A DNA stretch of 64,000 bases from Bog-756 sp963725275. GTDB lineage: Bacteria > Actinomycetota > Acidimicrobiia > Acidimicrobiales > RAAP-2. The notes below the pieces were generated by a model. The model searched no databases. It saw nothing but the letters and a program-made list of their open reading frames with translations, and had not been told where the DNA came from. The stretch is taken from the NCBI GenBank assembly GCA_963725275.1, contig CAVRXS010000001.1, positions 1 to 64,000 on the forward strand, read 5' to 3'. A program made the position numbers and the translations under genes. Shown piece after piece: positions 37,334 to 47,055 of this stretch. Position 1 is the first letter of the stretch, and every line of letters begins with the position of its first letter.

Positions 37334-38206
37334 ATGTTGCTCGTGGGGATGAAGCAGGGCCTTTTCGACCTGGATGCCGGCCATACCCTGGTCGACGGGC
37401 ATACCGTCACCGACTTGGCGCCTGGTCCGAGGGGTTGGCACGCACTCCTCGACCGCCAGATCGTCGTCCGCCTCGACGACGGAGAGGTCATGACCGTGGG
37501 TGAGCTCCCCGCCGACGACGGCCAGAGCTTGGCCGTTCTGGCCGACGGAACTGTCGTCGTGGGCCAAACCGGTGCCCGTCTTACAATCGTCGGCGCCCAG
37601 GTGGAGGACGTCGGTACGTTCGAGCAGGTGCCGGGTCGAGACCACTGGAAGAACCCGGCCAGTGCGACCCCCGATACCCGGTCCATGGTTGCCAGTGGAG
37701 ACGATCTGTGGGTGAACGTCCACGTCGGTGGCCTCTGGCACTCGGGCGACCGTGGGGAGAGCTGGCACGGGGTCATCGAACCCGGGGCGGACATCCACGA
37801 GGTGCGGGCGGAGACGGGATCGGTAGCCGTGGCAGCCGCAGTTGGATTCGGATGGAGCGAGGACAACGGGAACACGTGGTCGTGGAACACCGAGGGACTC
37901 CAGGACAGTTATCTGCGGGCGGTGTGCGTCGACGGCGAGTCCGCCTACGTTTCGGCGTCAGACGGGCCGTTCACGAGACGTGGCGCCGTCTACCGGGCTC
38001 GGCTCGGGTCGGCGTTCGTCCGTTGTGATGAGGGTCTGCCCGAATGGTTCCCAGAAAACGTCGACACCGGGCACCTCGATGCTGCCGGCGGTCGTGCCGC
38101 CATCGGTTTCGGGGAGGAGGTCCATATCTCTGAGGACGATGGTGCGTCGTGGCACGCCAGCACGGTTCCCGGCGTGATCACGGTGGTTCGCCTCGGGCGG
38201 GACTGA
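37334..38206 (+). CDS. BNR/Asp-box beta-propeller protein
   Basis: 290 residues from ATG at 37334. Several Asp-box motifs (SxDxGxxW) are visible: HSGDRGESWHG, SEDNGNTWSW and SEDDGASWHA, each at the turn of a propeller blade. No signal peptide, so the protein is cytosolic or its export is atypical. Function unknown; relatives are annotated as exo-alpha-sialidase-like or YCF48-like, but no catalytic residues of sialidases can be claimed. Confidence 0.87.
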   Translation: MLLVGMKQGLFDLDAGHTLVDGHTVTDLAPGPRGWHALLDRQIVVRLDDGEVMTVGELPADDGQSLAVLADGTVVVGQTGARLTIVGAQVEDVGTFEQVPGRDHWKNPASATPDTRSMVASGDDLWVNVHVGGLWHSGDRGESWHGVIEPGADIHEVRAETGSVAVAAAVGFGWSEDNGNTWSWNTEGLQDSYLRAVCVDGESAYVSASDGPFTRRGAVYRARLGSAFVRCDEGLPEWFPENVDTGHLDAAGGRAAIGFGEEVHISEDDGASWHASTVPGVITVVRLGRD

Positions 38207-38580
38207 GCACTCAGAGCCCGGTCGCCTCGAAGAGTCGGATCGCTCACAACAAGAGTCACCGGGAGCGGGTTCGCGGAGACGCCCGATCCCTCTTCCATAG
38301 CCATACGTTGCCGTGGTCCCTCCCACTCAGCGGTTCGGCCCCATATCTGGAGGTGTGTCCTCACGGATCAGATCCCAATCGCAGTACGGTTCGGCCCTTC
38401 CGGCAGAGCGTCATCGTCCGACAGCGTTCCAACTCGGCGTCGAGGGCGCGTGAACGGTTCCGCCACTCGACCCCCATCCAGGCGTCCCGGCGCGGGTCTG
38501 CCAGGTGACCCCGAGCCGCTCGCCGGGCAGTGACCCAGCGACGCGACGGAGGTAGAGGGCAGGCGGCCGGCGACGCCGAC
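38207..38580. other. Gap without a supported gene
   Basis: A 75-residue minus-strand frame (38361-38588) contains a protein-like stretch (HLADPRRDAWMGVEWRNRSR), which might be a remnant, but it has no start signal and would overlap the next gene. Nothing else seen. Confidence 0.5.
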
Positions 38581-38886
38581 TCAATCACGAACGAGCTTCA
38601 GTGCCAACCGGGGAGCCACGAAGGATGCCAGAAAGATCGGCAAGAACCTCTTTCCGGTGCATCGAAAGGCGACGACTTCACCCTCGGCGGCATCGAAGGT
38701 TGCGGTGCTACTCGAGTTTCTGCCATTACGGACCTGCAGGGTATGACGGCCGGGCTCGACTGGTATCTCGATCGTGTCGTTCATTACGACCGACCCAACT
38801 CGCTCATCGTCGACCGCGACGTCGTACGTACCACGACGGACCTCCGCTCCGATTGCTTTGTGAGTCACTTTCAGCGTCGCCGACAT
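38581..38886 (-). CDS. Small hypothetical protein, beta-rich with C-terminal hydrophobic segment
   Basis: 101 residues from ATG at 38886 with GAGGAGATC upstream. The N-terminal 70 residues look like a small beta-sandwich (GTYDVAVDDERVGSVVMNDT, IEIPVEPGRHTLQVRNGR), similar in outline to PEGA-type surface modules. The end, FLPIFLASFVAPRLALKL, is moderately hydrophobic. Function unknown. Confidence 0.7.
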   Translation of the reverse strand: MSATLKVTHKAIGAEVRRGTYDVAVDDERVGSVVMNDTIEIPVEPGRHTLQVRNGRNSSSTATFDAAEGEVVAFRCTGKRFLPIFLASFVAPRLALKLVRD

Positions 38887-39055
38887 CTGTTGATCTCCTC
38901 TTGTTTCCGAACAGCCATTGTCTGGCTGCTCGGCGACGAACCCAACGGTACCGGCGGCCCTCTTCCACACCGATCGGTCCCGAGTGCCTCACTGTGGAGC
39001 ATTCGGCCACAACACACTCACAGGTCGCCGCCCGTAGGACTCAACGGCAAGGACA

Positions 39056-39316
39056 TCAGACCCTTTCTCGCGCGAGTCGAGTGGCGCCACCGAGTCCGTG
39101 TCGAGGGGGACACGACCACGATCCAGCGGAATCCGCCACCGTCAGGCAGACGTCAATGATCGGTTTGGCAGCAAGCCCTGGGACGGAAGTCGATCCAATG
39201 CGGTCCACGGCGATGGCGCGATCGGCGAGAACGCCCACAATCGCCCTGCGCTCCTGCTCGAAGCAGATCGGCCACTCCGGCTCATAGCCGACGATGACAA
39301 TGTCGGCTTTCGACGG
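39056..39316 (-). pseudogene. GrpB-like (UPF0157) N-terminal fragment
   Basis: The translation VGYEPEWPICFEQERRAIVG...RIGSTSVPGLAAKPIIDVCL is the signature start of GrpB/UPF0157 nucleotidyltransferase-fold proteins. After TVADSA the similarity ends and the frame runs into unrelated sequence; the C-terminal two thirds are not found in any frame nearby. There is no good start codon either. A decayed remnant. Confidence 0.7.
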
Positions 39317-39498
39317 CCCACCGATGAAGGAGCTTGGGTCGCTGGAGTGCACCGACCAGATTGTGTCACTGATCGTGGAGGCCGACCATCGTGTCGGCGA
39401 GGTAACCCTGACCACCCTCCCATCGGGTATCTGTGAAGGACATGCACGTCGTACTGTGACAACCATCCTCGCGTCCTACTTGTCCCAAGGAGGTTGGC

Positions 39499-39955
39499 GT
39501 GGCGGCTGCAGCTTTGAGCATTCAGGAATCCTTGTTTCCGGATCTCACCTGTTTCGGCTGCGGACCGGCAAACACCGAGGGATTCCACCTCCGGAGCTAC
39601 CAGCACGGCGACTTGACCGTCGCGATGTTCACTCCTCGTCCAGAGCACGACAACGGATTCGGCTTTCTCGACGGAGGCATAATGGCCACGGTCCTCGATT
39701 GCCACTCGGCTGCCGGGTCATGTGGGAGGTCCATCACCGAGGATGGAAAGCTGAAGGAGGGGCACCCATCCCCTTCGTCACCGCAGGGATCGACGTGCGA
39801 TCCTACGACCGACACCCCTCGGGCCCGAGTTGGAACTGCGAGCGAGACCGGCGGCCATCTCCGAATCCGAGATCATTGTCGATGCAGAAATCGTGTTCGA
39901 CGGCAAGCCAAGGGCCACGGGAGTTGCTACGTGGAAGCGATTCCGTCCTCGCTAG
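39499..39955 (+). CDS. PaaI-like thioesterase, frameshifted
   Basis: GTG at 39499 with AAGGAGG seven bases upstream. The first frame gives CFGCGPANTEGFHLRSY and FGFLDGGIMATVLDCHSA, the hotdog thioesterase core with its Cys-rich CFGCG start. The protein then moves frame near 39720 (SGRLKEG-like; APIPFVTAGIDVRSYDRH) and again near 39822 (ELELRARPAAISESEIIVD...ATGVATWKRFRPR) to a stop at 39953-39955. Two indels; sequence error or recent decay. Confidence 0.78.
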
Positions 39956-39986
39956 CACCCGCAATGCATCGAGTCCTGAGATGCCG

Positions 39987-40498
39987 TTAGAAGCTCCAGC
40001 GTGTTTGGCTGAACCTTTCTCCTTTGCCAAATCCGAATCCGGTCTCGGTGCAACGCGATAAACTAGGACCTCTGCGCGCCGAATGGCGTCCCCGAGGCCG
40101 GCCCACGTTCCCTCTGGTTCGACGAAATGCGGTCCGTACTTCGCCTCGTAGGTGTTGGCAACACGTCCAAGTTCGGCATGGTCGTTCACGCCGTCGGCCG
40201 TACCTTCAATCACGAGATCGAGACCCTCGAGGGTGCCCTGCCCCGTAGTCAGGACGCAACGACGGTTTGCTTGGAGGTTCTTCGCTTCCCGTTCGTTTGG
40301 TCCAGTACAGAAGTACAGAGCCCCTTCGAGCCAGACTCCCAACAGGGGCGTGACATGCGGCCGACCGTCGGGTCGAACGGTGGAAAGCCAGTACACCTCA
40401 GCGCCCATCAGCTCGTCCCGAGCCCGAGACCAGTTAGTCGGCGTCGCATTCGGGCTGCTGAAGGCGCTCAGCTCGGTCACCGGAACTGGTTCAGCCAT
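39987..40498 (-). CDS. PPOX-class FMN/F420-binding protein, frameshift near the end
   Basis: ATG at 40498 after GGAGAG. The split-barrel flavin-binding fold is evident: GAEVYWLSTVRPDGRPHVTPL, GALYFCTGPNEREAKNL, DLVIEGTADGVNDHAELGRV. The frame breaks near 40053: the family ending TGFGFGKGERFSQTRWSF is found one frame over, with its stop at 39987-39989, which also removes the overlap with the thioesterase gene. About 170 residues. Such proteins reduce substrates with FMN or coenzyme F420. Confidence 0.87.
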
Positions 40499-40760
40499 GC
40501 CGCTCTCCGATCGTTTACGTTCGTGCGAGCAAAGCCAGCAATGCTGGGCAGGTCGCCGAGCCCATCGTGCCACACGCCACCGATGTGCTAGTCGGGGGAT
40601 GTGTACCGCTGACCCGGTTCGGGGATACGCCTGGCAGAATTGCAAAAGGCCGGGAGGACTTCCACCCCTCAGATGGGGCGACGACTTTTGGTGATCGGTA
40701 CACGTCAAATGAAAGACACGGGCCTGAGCAGTGTCACCGGACTATCAGAAGGGAGACGCA

Positions 40761-41285
40761 ATGGAGATCGTCAACTTGGGTGCGGCGGACGGGCTGCCCC
40801 CAGTGAACTGGGCGAACGTCGTCGAGAAACTCGATGCCGGATCGTCGCCGGCTCCCGACGCCAACAACGCTCGCACGACATGGCTCTCGACGGTGAACGC
40901 GGACGGGAGCCCCCACGTGACTGCGGTCGGTGCGCTCTGGCTGGACGGAAGCTTCTGGTTCCAAACCGGATCGGATACCCGGAAGGGCCGCAACGTCGCC
41001 CGCGACCCGCGCTGCTCGATCGCGGTGTCGATTCGCGATGCAGATGTCGTCGCCGAAGGCGAGGCAGAGCGGGAGACCGACCCGGCCACACTGACGCGTC
41101 TTGCCAAGGCCTGGGCAGATCAGGGGTGGCCCGCCGAACTGGATGAGACCGGGGCTGGTATCACTGCCCCGTTCAACGCACCCTCCCAAGGACCACCGCC
41201 GTGGAAGGTATTTCGCGTCAAGCCCCATTCGGTGACCGTGGTACTGGGCACCGAACCGGGCGGGCTGACTCGCTTCAGGTTCTAA
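40761..41285 (+). CDS. PPOX-class FMN/F420-binding protein
   Basis: 174 residues from ATG at 40761 with AAGGGAG upstream (a start at 40731 lies before that site). Same split-barrel signature as the divergent gene: TTWLSTVNADGSPHVTAVGAL, GSFWFQTGSDTRKGRNVARD, and the C-terminal FRVKPHSVTVVLG...GGLTRFRF. The two are divergent across a 262-base gap and related but clearly different in sequence. Confidence 0.92.
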   Translation: MEIVNLGAADGLPPVNWANVVEKLDAGSSPAPDANNARTTWLSTVNADGSPHVTAVGALWLDGSFWFQTGSDTRKGRNVARDPRCSIAVSIRDADVVAEGEAERETDPATLTRLAKAWADQGWPAELDETGAGITAPFNAPSQGPPPWKVFRVKPHSVTVVLGTEPGGLTRFRF

Positions 41286-41555
41286 CCTAAAGCCAGCGAG
41301 GGGCGACTTGCCCGTCCTCGCCGATTGAGGGATTGCTCGACTCAGCGCTCCGCTCGTCCGGTCCCAGTCCAGAGCGCACGGATCACGGCCCGGAGCAGGT
41401 GATCGGGGGCGGGTTCTGTGGGAAGGCGTCCCACCCGACGGAAACAATGTTGGTTGACGGTGGTGACAGGTGGACCTACGTTGCGTGGAGCCACTCCTAG
41501 GCGGACCCCGGGATTGGTTCTTCTGGCGCTGTTCGATACTCGAAAGTAGGTCACA

Positions 41556-42204
41556 ATGATTCGTAGAACGTTGCTGTTCGCTGCAATGCTCACAACCATG
41601 GTCGGCGGACTGTTCGTCGCCACCCAGGAGGCAGCCGTCGCCGCCCCGATCGCAACCGGCACGGCAACCTGTCCCGTCACCGCTGGATCGGGCACCGTAA
41701 GTCCGGGGCTTTCGGCAGTCGGCCACCTCTATGGAGTCAAGATCAACTTCACCGCCGTCCTGGGTCACCCAGGCTCGACTCTTTTGTGCGGCGGAGCGGT
41801 GGCCACACCCGCAGGCGTGCACGTCCTAGGTGGCACCGTCACCGGTTCGGGCTACTACAACGCTCCATCCGCGATTGCTCACGGAAGCTCTTGTGCGAAC
41901 TTCGACGGTCCGGACAGGGTCGGTGTGATCAAGGAGACCATCGTTTGGACGACCATCGGTGGGCCGATTGCGAACACCAACGTCACCTACACAGGCGACA
42001 TCGGCTCGACCACCGGTCCCGTCAACGGATTCGACACACTCACCCTCAAAGCTCCGTATGGCGTCAAAACCGCCGGATCATCGTTCCACGTGCCCGCGTC
42101 TGCCGATCACGAGCAAGTTCGTGACCACACTTCCGGCGCCCGGAGCACATTGCGTCGGAACGACCACTGCATTCAAGATCACAGGCGGCGGTGTTGCCAT
42201 GTAA
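41556..42204 (+). CDS. Secreted protein, paralogue of the 5357 protein, frameshifted near the end
   Basis: ATG at 41556. Signal peptide MIRRTLLFAAMLTTMVGGLFVA; then TATCPVTAGSGTVSPGL, SGYYNAPSA, SSCANFDGPDRVGVIKETI and TGPVNGFDTLTLKAP, all aligned with the protein at 5357. Near 42090 the frame is lost: frame one runs on to 42230 with an atypical Arg/His-rich tail, while the shared ending TTLPAPGAHCVGTTTAFKIT GGGVAM is in another frame with its stop at 42202-42204. Annotated to that stop. Confidence 0.82.
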
Positions 42205-42870
42205 CAATGGTCGTCGTGATCAACGACTGACTGCGCCCACCCTTTTGGCAGGAGAGGATGGTGAGAAAGAGCCAGGCCCGTCGAGCGGGTTCCGCCACCC
42301 TCTCTCGGCCTGGCTCTTTCGCGTCGAACGCGAAGCGACCCGGGCCGAACGGAGGTCTCATCGCAGGAGAAGCGCAGTCAGGAAACAGGGGGGAGTCGTC
42401 GTAACTGTCGTTGGCTGGAATTCTCTCTCGTTTACGCTGGAAGTCATCCGAGGCCAAGTTGGTTTGGGGGCTGTCGCCTTCGATGTCATTGCTGTTCCAG
42501 TCGCCACCCTTGGGATGATGATTCTCCTCGGTAGTGGTGCCGCCGTCGGTGGAACCGGTCGTGTGATCAGCGCTCGATGTCGTTACGGGAGACGCCTACC
42601 GAGGGTCGGGTCGCCCATCTCATAGCTGCCCCGCCAACCATGATGGGGGCGACTCGAACGTGACCCCACGGTCCAATAACTCTCAGGGGAACAACATGGC
42701 TGGGTCGTCAACACGTGGGATCGGGGCTGGAGCGTGCCCCGACGACGGACCCCTTCTAGGACCCGTACCTGCCTTCGGATGGGTTGCTTGCAGGCCGCCA
42801 ACCAGGACCTATAAAGCCACTGCGCCCTATCGACCGATAGATGACCAGGGGCTTGATCGAGGAGGAGCAA
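42205..42870. other. Gap with one long inverted repeat, no supported gene
   Basis: Apart from the hairpin at 42265-42320, open frames on both strands (for example a hydrophobic stretch near 42418-42570, LGAVAFDVIAVPVATLG) lack start signals or family resemblance. Confidence 0.5.
42265..42320. terminator. 14-bp perfect inverted repeat, possible bidirectional terminator
   Basis: GAAAGAGCCAGGCC at 42265-42278 is perfectly matched by GGCCTGGCTCTTTC at 42307-42320, with a 28-base loop. It lies 60 bases after the secreted-protein stop. The loop is long for an intrinsic terminator and there is no long T-run, so a protein-binding or transposon-derived role is also possible. Confidence 0.5.
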
Positions 42871-43089
42871 GTGGTCGCTGGAGTAACCATCGTCGTCCTG
42901 GCTGCCGTCTTCATCGGGCTGAGTCTGTGGTGGGTCAGGGTTCACGGAAGCTGGGGCCACCCGCAAGCGTCGAACAAGGGGCGGGTGCATACGAAGAAGC
43001 GCCGCAATCCCTCGGCTGCTGCAGTGAGGCATGATGCTGATCAGACAATCACCGCCGTGAGCATCCTGGGACCCAGGAGAGGCCGGTAG
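42871..43089 (+). CDS. Small single-pass membrane protein
   Basis: 72 residues from GTG at 42871, chosen because GAGGAGGAG lies just upstream. One membrane segment, GVTIVVLAAVFIGLSLWWV, is followed by a basic tail (KGRVHTKKRRNP). No homologue recognised; the sequence signals are modest. Confidence 0.5.
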   Translation: MVAGVTIVVLAAVFIGLSLWWVRVHGSWGHPQASNKGRVHTKKRRNPSAAAVRHDADQTITAVSILGPRRGR

Positions 43090-43241
43090 CCATCGCCCGA
43101 GAGTTACGCGCGTCCGCGAGCAAGCCGAGCGGGCGGTTCGCGGTGCCAACACTGTGGCCCTGGATAACGCGCCATAGCCGGTGGTCAGGGACAGGCTGGG
43201 ATACCGATTTGAGGGCAGGACCCACCTGCGACTGACCTCGT

Positions 43242-43613
43242 GTGGCCTGGGATCTAAAGGGTCTCTCCCGACTTGCCGACCAATACAGTGTGGCCCGTCC
43301 GGAGAACCCGAAAGTCAAGGAAGCTATCGTCGCGGCTCTGGCTGCGGCCTGCTCCCATGGTCATGTCCTGCCTCCTGAAGAGGGAGCGAGGCTCTCTGAC
43401 GCTTGGGACAATGCCCTGTTCACTGCATTCGATGCGGCTCGGCCACCCGGAAAGTTCGAGTCCTGGGCCAGAAGGTCACTCCCAAAGCTTGCGGCCGGTT
43501 TCCACGCGGCGAAACTGGAGATGACCAGTCCAGATCGGTGTGATGTAATCCGTCTTTCGGCTGTAGCCATCTTCGAGTCACGTCGGCGCGAGCTTCAAGC
43601 CCAAGAAGGCTGA
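43242..43613 (+). CDS. Hypothetical protein
   Basis: 123 residues from GTG at 43242. Mostly helical and soluble (VKEAIVAALAAACSHGHVLP, KFESWARRSLPKLAAGFHAA). No signal peptide, membrane helix or known motif. Composition is protein-like throughout, which is the main support. No close gene partner. Confidence 0.6.
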   Translation: MAWDLKGLSRLADQYSVARPENPKVKEAIVAALAAACSHGHVLPPEEGARLSDAWDNALFTAFDAARPPGKFESWARRSLPKLAAGFHAAKLEMTSPDRCDVIRLSAVAIFESRRRELQAQEG

Positions 43614-43840
43614 TCGGAACTTAGCGCCTATCACCACTCACAAAACATGGACCCGCGTACGAGCTGGTATCGCTCCCTGACCCAGTGCGATCGGGGGCGC
43701 CCCCTACCGATATCAGAGTCGCCGGAGGTCCGAACACGCAGTGGTGCCCGCGTTGTAGCCATGTCACCGAGGCAGCCTGTTGGCAAGTCTTGGGCTGGGA
43801 CGCAGGGCGGGTCGGGCGCACGGCGTGCCAGCATGGGGCC

Positions 43841-44752
43841 ATGGAAAGCGTGACATCCCCTCGTAGCGCGACCGGCGACGCTGAGGGGTGGGACCTGCGA
43901 CCCATGGCCATCGATGACGTCGAGGCGGTGATGACCGTGGTCGAGGCCGCCAATGCCGCGCAGGCAGAGGCGAGTCAGCTTCCGCCGCGCATCCCACCGA
44001 GCGACGCCCAGTTGGAGGCCAGCCGCGTGGGCCATGCCCGCTTCGTTCAGCGCGACGGGCCCGGAGCTTGGGTGGCGATCTCGGAAGGGCAGGTGGTGGG
44101 CGTTGCCGAGTCTGTCCGACGGGAGAGCTTCTGGGGGCTGTCCATGCTGTTCGTTCATCCAGCGTTCCAGAGCCGGGGAGTGGGCAGGCGGCTCCTCGAG
44201 GCGGCCGTGGGCTACGCCGCTTGCGCCACCCAGCGCATGATCCAGTCGTCGTCCGACCCCCGAGCCATGCGCCGCTACTTCCTGGCCGGACTGGCCATGC
44301 ACCCGACGGCTGAGATGGGAGGCCAACCCGACCGCCGGGCCATCCCACCCTCGCTGCCCGGTCGGGATGGCGATGAGGGGGACCTTGAATTGGTGGCCGA
44401 GGTGGAGGCACAGCTGGGCCGTTCGCGTACTGAGGATGTGGCCTTCGGGCTGAGTGACGGGCGTGTCCGCATTGACGTGGTAGACGGCGACCCTGGGCGA
44501 GGATGGGTGCTTTGGCACCCGGACCGACTGGTCATGCTGGGGGCAACTAACGAGCAGACAGCCGCCGTCCTCCTGTGGCGGTTCCTCGCCGGCTCCGAGG
44601 GAGAAATCCTGGTCCACGGTCTCACCGCTGCGCAGCAGTGGGCGTTCGGCGTACTCCATCAGGCGCGTCTCACGGCGAAGATACACGGGTCCTTGTTCGT
44701 TGACGGCTTGGCCGTCCCGGTCCCCTGGATCCCTTCAGGCTGGTACTTCTAG
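43841..44752 (+). CDS. GNAT family N-acetyltransferase, possibly two-domain
   Basis: 303 residues from ATG at 43841. First domain: WDLRPMAIDDVEAVMTVVEA, AWVAISEGQVVGVAES and the acetyl-CoA motif FQSRGVGRRLLEAAVG preceded by LSMLFVHPAF. The C-terminal half (WVLWHPDRLVMLGATNEQTA, GEILVHGLTAAQQWAFGVLH) looks like a second, degenerate GNAT repeat without the acetyl-CoA loop, as in Eis-like or mycothiol-synthase-like doubles. Substrate unknown. Confidence 0.87.
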   Translation: MESVTSPRSATGDAEGWDLRPMAIDDVEAVMTVVEAANAAQAEASQLPPRIPPSDAQLEASRVGHARFVQRDGPGAWVAISEGQVVGVAESVRRESFWGLSMLFVHPAFQSRGVGRRLLEAAVGYAACATQRMIQSSSDPRAMRRYFLAGLAMHPTAEMGGQPDRRAIPPSLPGRDGDEGDLELVAEVEAQLGRSRTEDVAFGLSDGRVRIDVVDGDPGRGWVLWHPDRLVMLGATNEQTAAVLLWRFLAGSEGEILVHGLTAAQQWAFGVLHQARLTAKIHGSLFVDGLAVPVPWIPSGWYF

Positions 44753-44820
44753 ACCGTCATTAGCGGGGTAGGACGAAGGGCAACGGAGACTTTGCTCGAA
44801 AGTCCATCTAGCCTGCGTGC

Positions 44821-45163
44821 ATGGGCATCTTCTTCAGATCCCCGGACGTTCATGCTCCCGAGAAAGTGCGCTGGAGGAAGCTCGCAAACCGGACGCAGGG
44901 CGGTCGGCGGTTGCCTGTACCTCACCGACAGGCGTCTGATCTTCGAGCCAGACCGAGTGGATGCCGCGATGAGGGGACGGCCTTGGTCGGCTTCACTGGC
45001 ATCCATCAAGGCGGTCGGTACTGACGCTCCCAACGGCAACCTATTCTCCGGTGGGGTAAGGACCCGGCTGCGGCTCGATCTGAATTATGAGTGCTCCGAG
45101 TACTTCGTCGTCAATGGCGTCCAGGAGGTGGTCGAGGTGATCGGAAGGGCCGTCCAAGCATGA
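44821..45163 (+). CDS. GRAM/PH-like domain protein, frameshifted
   Basis: ATG at 44821 (MGIFFRSPDVHAPEKVRW) leads about 27 residues in one frame. An indel near 44900 moves to the frame with GGCLYLTDRRLIFEPDRVD and ECSEYFVVNGVQEVVEVIG, which is the GRAM-like pattern (GxLYLTxxRLxFxP) found in small actinobacterial proteins. About 114 residues when joined. GRAM domains bind membranes or serve as protein contacts; role unknown. Confidence 0.68.
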
Positions 45164-45247
45164 CCACCGACCCGGCATTCGGGGGCACCCTTGGAGAGAT
45201 CCGCATCGTCCGGTGTCTCGACAAGCGCCGACCGCACCGAGTTTGGT

Positions 45248-45478
45248 CTAAAGCCCCAACTCACTCAGCTTTCGTGCAATCGGTGCGTCAAAGTTCTGAT
45301 GCACTACAAACGCTAGAAGTCCCGCCACGATGGCAACTGCGAGCTTCTGCCTGAAGATCGACTTGACGACAGTCGTCACGAGTAGCCAGATCAAGATGTG
45401 TGCAACCGCCTTTGCCAAGAGGCTCGGTGGGGCTACGGCTTCTTCCATCTCATCCATGCCAACCGATTTCATCACCAT
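45248..45478 (-). CDS. Possible small membrane protein
   Basis: 76 residues from ATG at 45478. Two hydrophobic stretches (AVAHILIWLLVTTVVKSIF and LAVAIVAGLLAFVVHQNF) separated by a short basic turn give a two-helix hairpin. No family recognised and no strong ribosome site. Confidence 0.45.
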   Translation of the reverse strand: MVMKSVGMDEMEEAVAPPSLLAKAVAHILIWLLVTTVVKSIFRQKLAVAIVAGLLAFVVHQNFDAPIARKLSELGL

Positions 45479-45559
45479 CGGCGGCCAGTAGCAACAGCCG
45501 GAAGTATCTCTGACCCGATGCTAGGGACCCACCGCTAGGACCGAGGTTGTCCCGCTGAG

Positions 45560-47055
45560 CGTGGAATTTGAGGTGACGGTCCCCCGCCTGATGCCTGCCA
45601 GGTGGTAGGTCTCGGGCGTCCGTCACAAGACACCAACCAAGAAGGGGACCGTCATGAAGAAGAACTATCAGACCACGACCCGCCGCGCCGGCGCACCGGC
45701 CGCACGACGCCGAAGAAGACCAGGCTCGACGCCGGCCGGGCTGCGCACGAGGCGGCCGTCGCGCTGCCCGACACCGTCACCGTGGCCATCGCCGAGCTGG
45801 CCGGCGAGCTCGAGGAGGGCCTGCTGGCCTTCGTCGTCGGCACCGGGCTCAAGGTGCTCGACGTGATCCTCGAGTCCGAGGCCACCGCCCTCGCCGGCGA
45901 GAGGGGCCGCCACGACCCCGAGCGCACCGCGGTGCGCCACGGCACCGACGACGGCCTGGTGACCCTCGGCGGGCCGCCAGGTCCCGATCCGCCGTCCCCG
46001 GGTGCGCACCGCCGACCGATCGCCGAGGTGCCGCTCCCGACCTACCAGCTGGCGTCGTCGACCGAGCTGCTCGGACGCGAGGCCATGGCGAGGATGCTGG
46101 CCAAGCTCTCGACCCGCCGCTACCAGGTCGGCCTCGAGCCGGTGGGCGAGGCCATCGAGGCGACGACCCGCTCGGCGTCCAAGTCGGCGGTCTCGCGCCG
46201 CTTCGTCGCCGCCACCGAGACCGCGCTGGCCGAGCTGATGGCGGCCGATCTCTCCGACCTCGACCTGGTGGCGCTCATGGTCGACGGGGTCCATTTCGCC
46301 GAGCATCTGTGCGTGGTCGCCCTCGGCATCGACATCGACGGGACCAAGCATCCGCTCGCCGTGGTCGAGGGCGACACCGAGAACGCCACGGTGGTCAAGC
46401 GATCTCTTGGTCGGGCTGCGCGAGCGGGGCCTCGACGTGACCAGGCCGATCCTGTTCGTCCTCGACGGCGCCAAGGCGCTCGCGCAGCGCGGTCAAGGCG
46501 GTCTTCGACCACCCGGTGATCGCTCGGTGCCAAGAGCACAAGATCAGCAACGTCAAGTCGCAGCTGCCCAAGGCCGTGGCCACGCGTCGTCGAGCGACGA
46601 TGCGCGCCGCCTATCGCAACCCCGACCCCCTGGCCGGCCAGGGCGACCTCGAGGCCCTGGCCAAGGAGCTCGATCGCTCCCACCCCGGTGCCGCCGGCCT
46701 CCTGCGCGAAGGACTGGCCGAGACGCTTCACCGTCAGCCGCCTCGGCGTCCCGCCGACGCTGGCCCGCACGCTGCGCTCGACCAACGCCATCGAGTCGAT
46801 GATCGAGATCTGCCGGGACCACTCGACCAACGTGAAGCGCTGGCGTGACGGGCAGATGGCGCTGCGCTGGTGCGCGGCCGGCATGCTCGAGGCCAAGAAG
46901 CAGTTCCGCCGCGTCAACGGCTACCTGCACCTGAAGGCCCTGCGCGCCGCGCTCGACGCTCACGTCGCGACGCCGTGTCACACCCGATCACTACGCTGTC
47001 GACAAGGAGGTGGCCGCATAGCCGACCAGCTCGGGGCCGTCACCGAAATTCCACG
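45560..47055 (+). mobile_element. IS256-family element B, degenerate
   Basis: Left end CGTGGAATTTGAGGTGACGG (from 45560) and, inverted, right end CGTGGAATTTCGGTGACGG (ending 47055) form imperfect terminal repeats around a single transposase frame. No matching 8-bp duplication was found in the flanks, suggesting an old insertion. It is clearly different from the IS256-A copies at 7791 and 50126. Confidence 0.85.
45654..47021 (+). pseudogene. IS256-family transposase, multiple frameshifts
   Basis: ATG at 45654 after GGGGACC. The reading moves between frames about seven times (near 45700, 45970, 46010, 46400, 46490, 46725 and 46970), but collectively yields a full IS256 transposase: LMVDGVHFAEH (first Asp), LFVLDGAKAL (second Asp), RCQEHKISNVKSQLP (C-x2-H segment), STNAIESMIE (Glu), GMLEAKKQFRRV and a VDKEVAA end with stop at 47019-47021. 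The number of lesions exceeds any neighbour, so it is inactive unless the assembly is poor here. Confidence 0.88.

Noticed and set aside
38361..38588. 75-codon minus-strand frame with a protein-like stretch
   Set aside because: It overlaps the end of the gene at 38581, lacks a start signal and matches nothing I recognise.
42583..43152. 189-codon minus-strand frame
   Set aside because: Arg/Ser/Pro-rich shadow with no start signal; it overlaps the better-supported small membrane protein on the plus strand.
45654..47021. Programmed frameshifting in IS256-B
   Set aside because: There are about seven shifts in both directions with no slippery sequences; IS256 transposases are normally single-frame.
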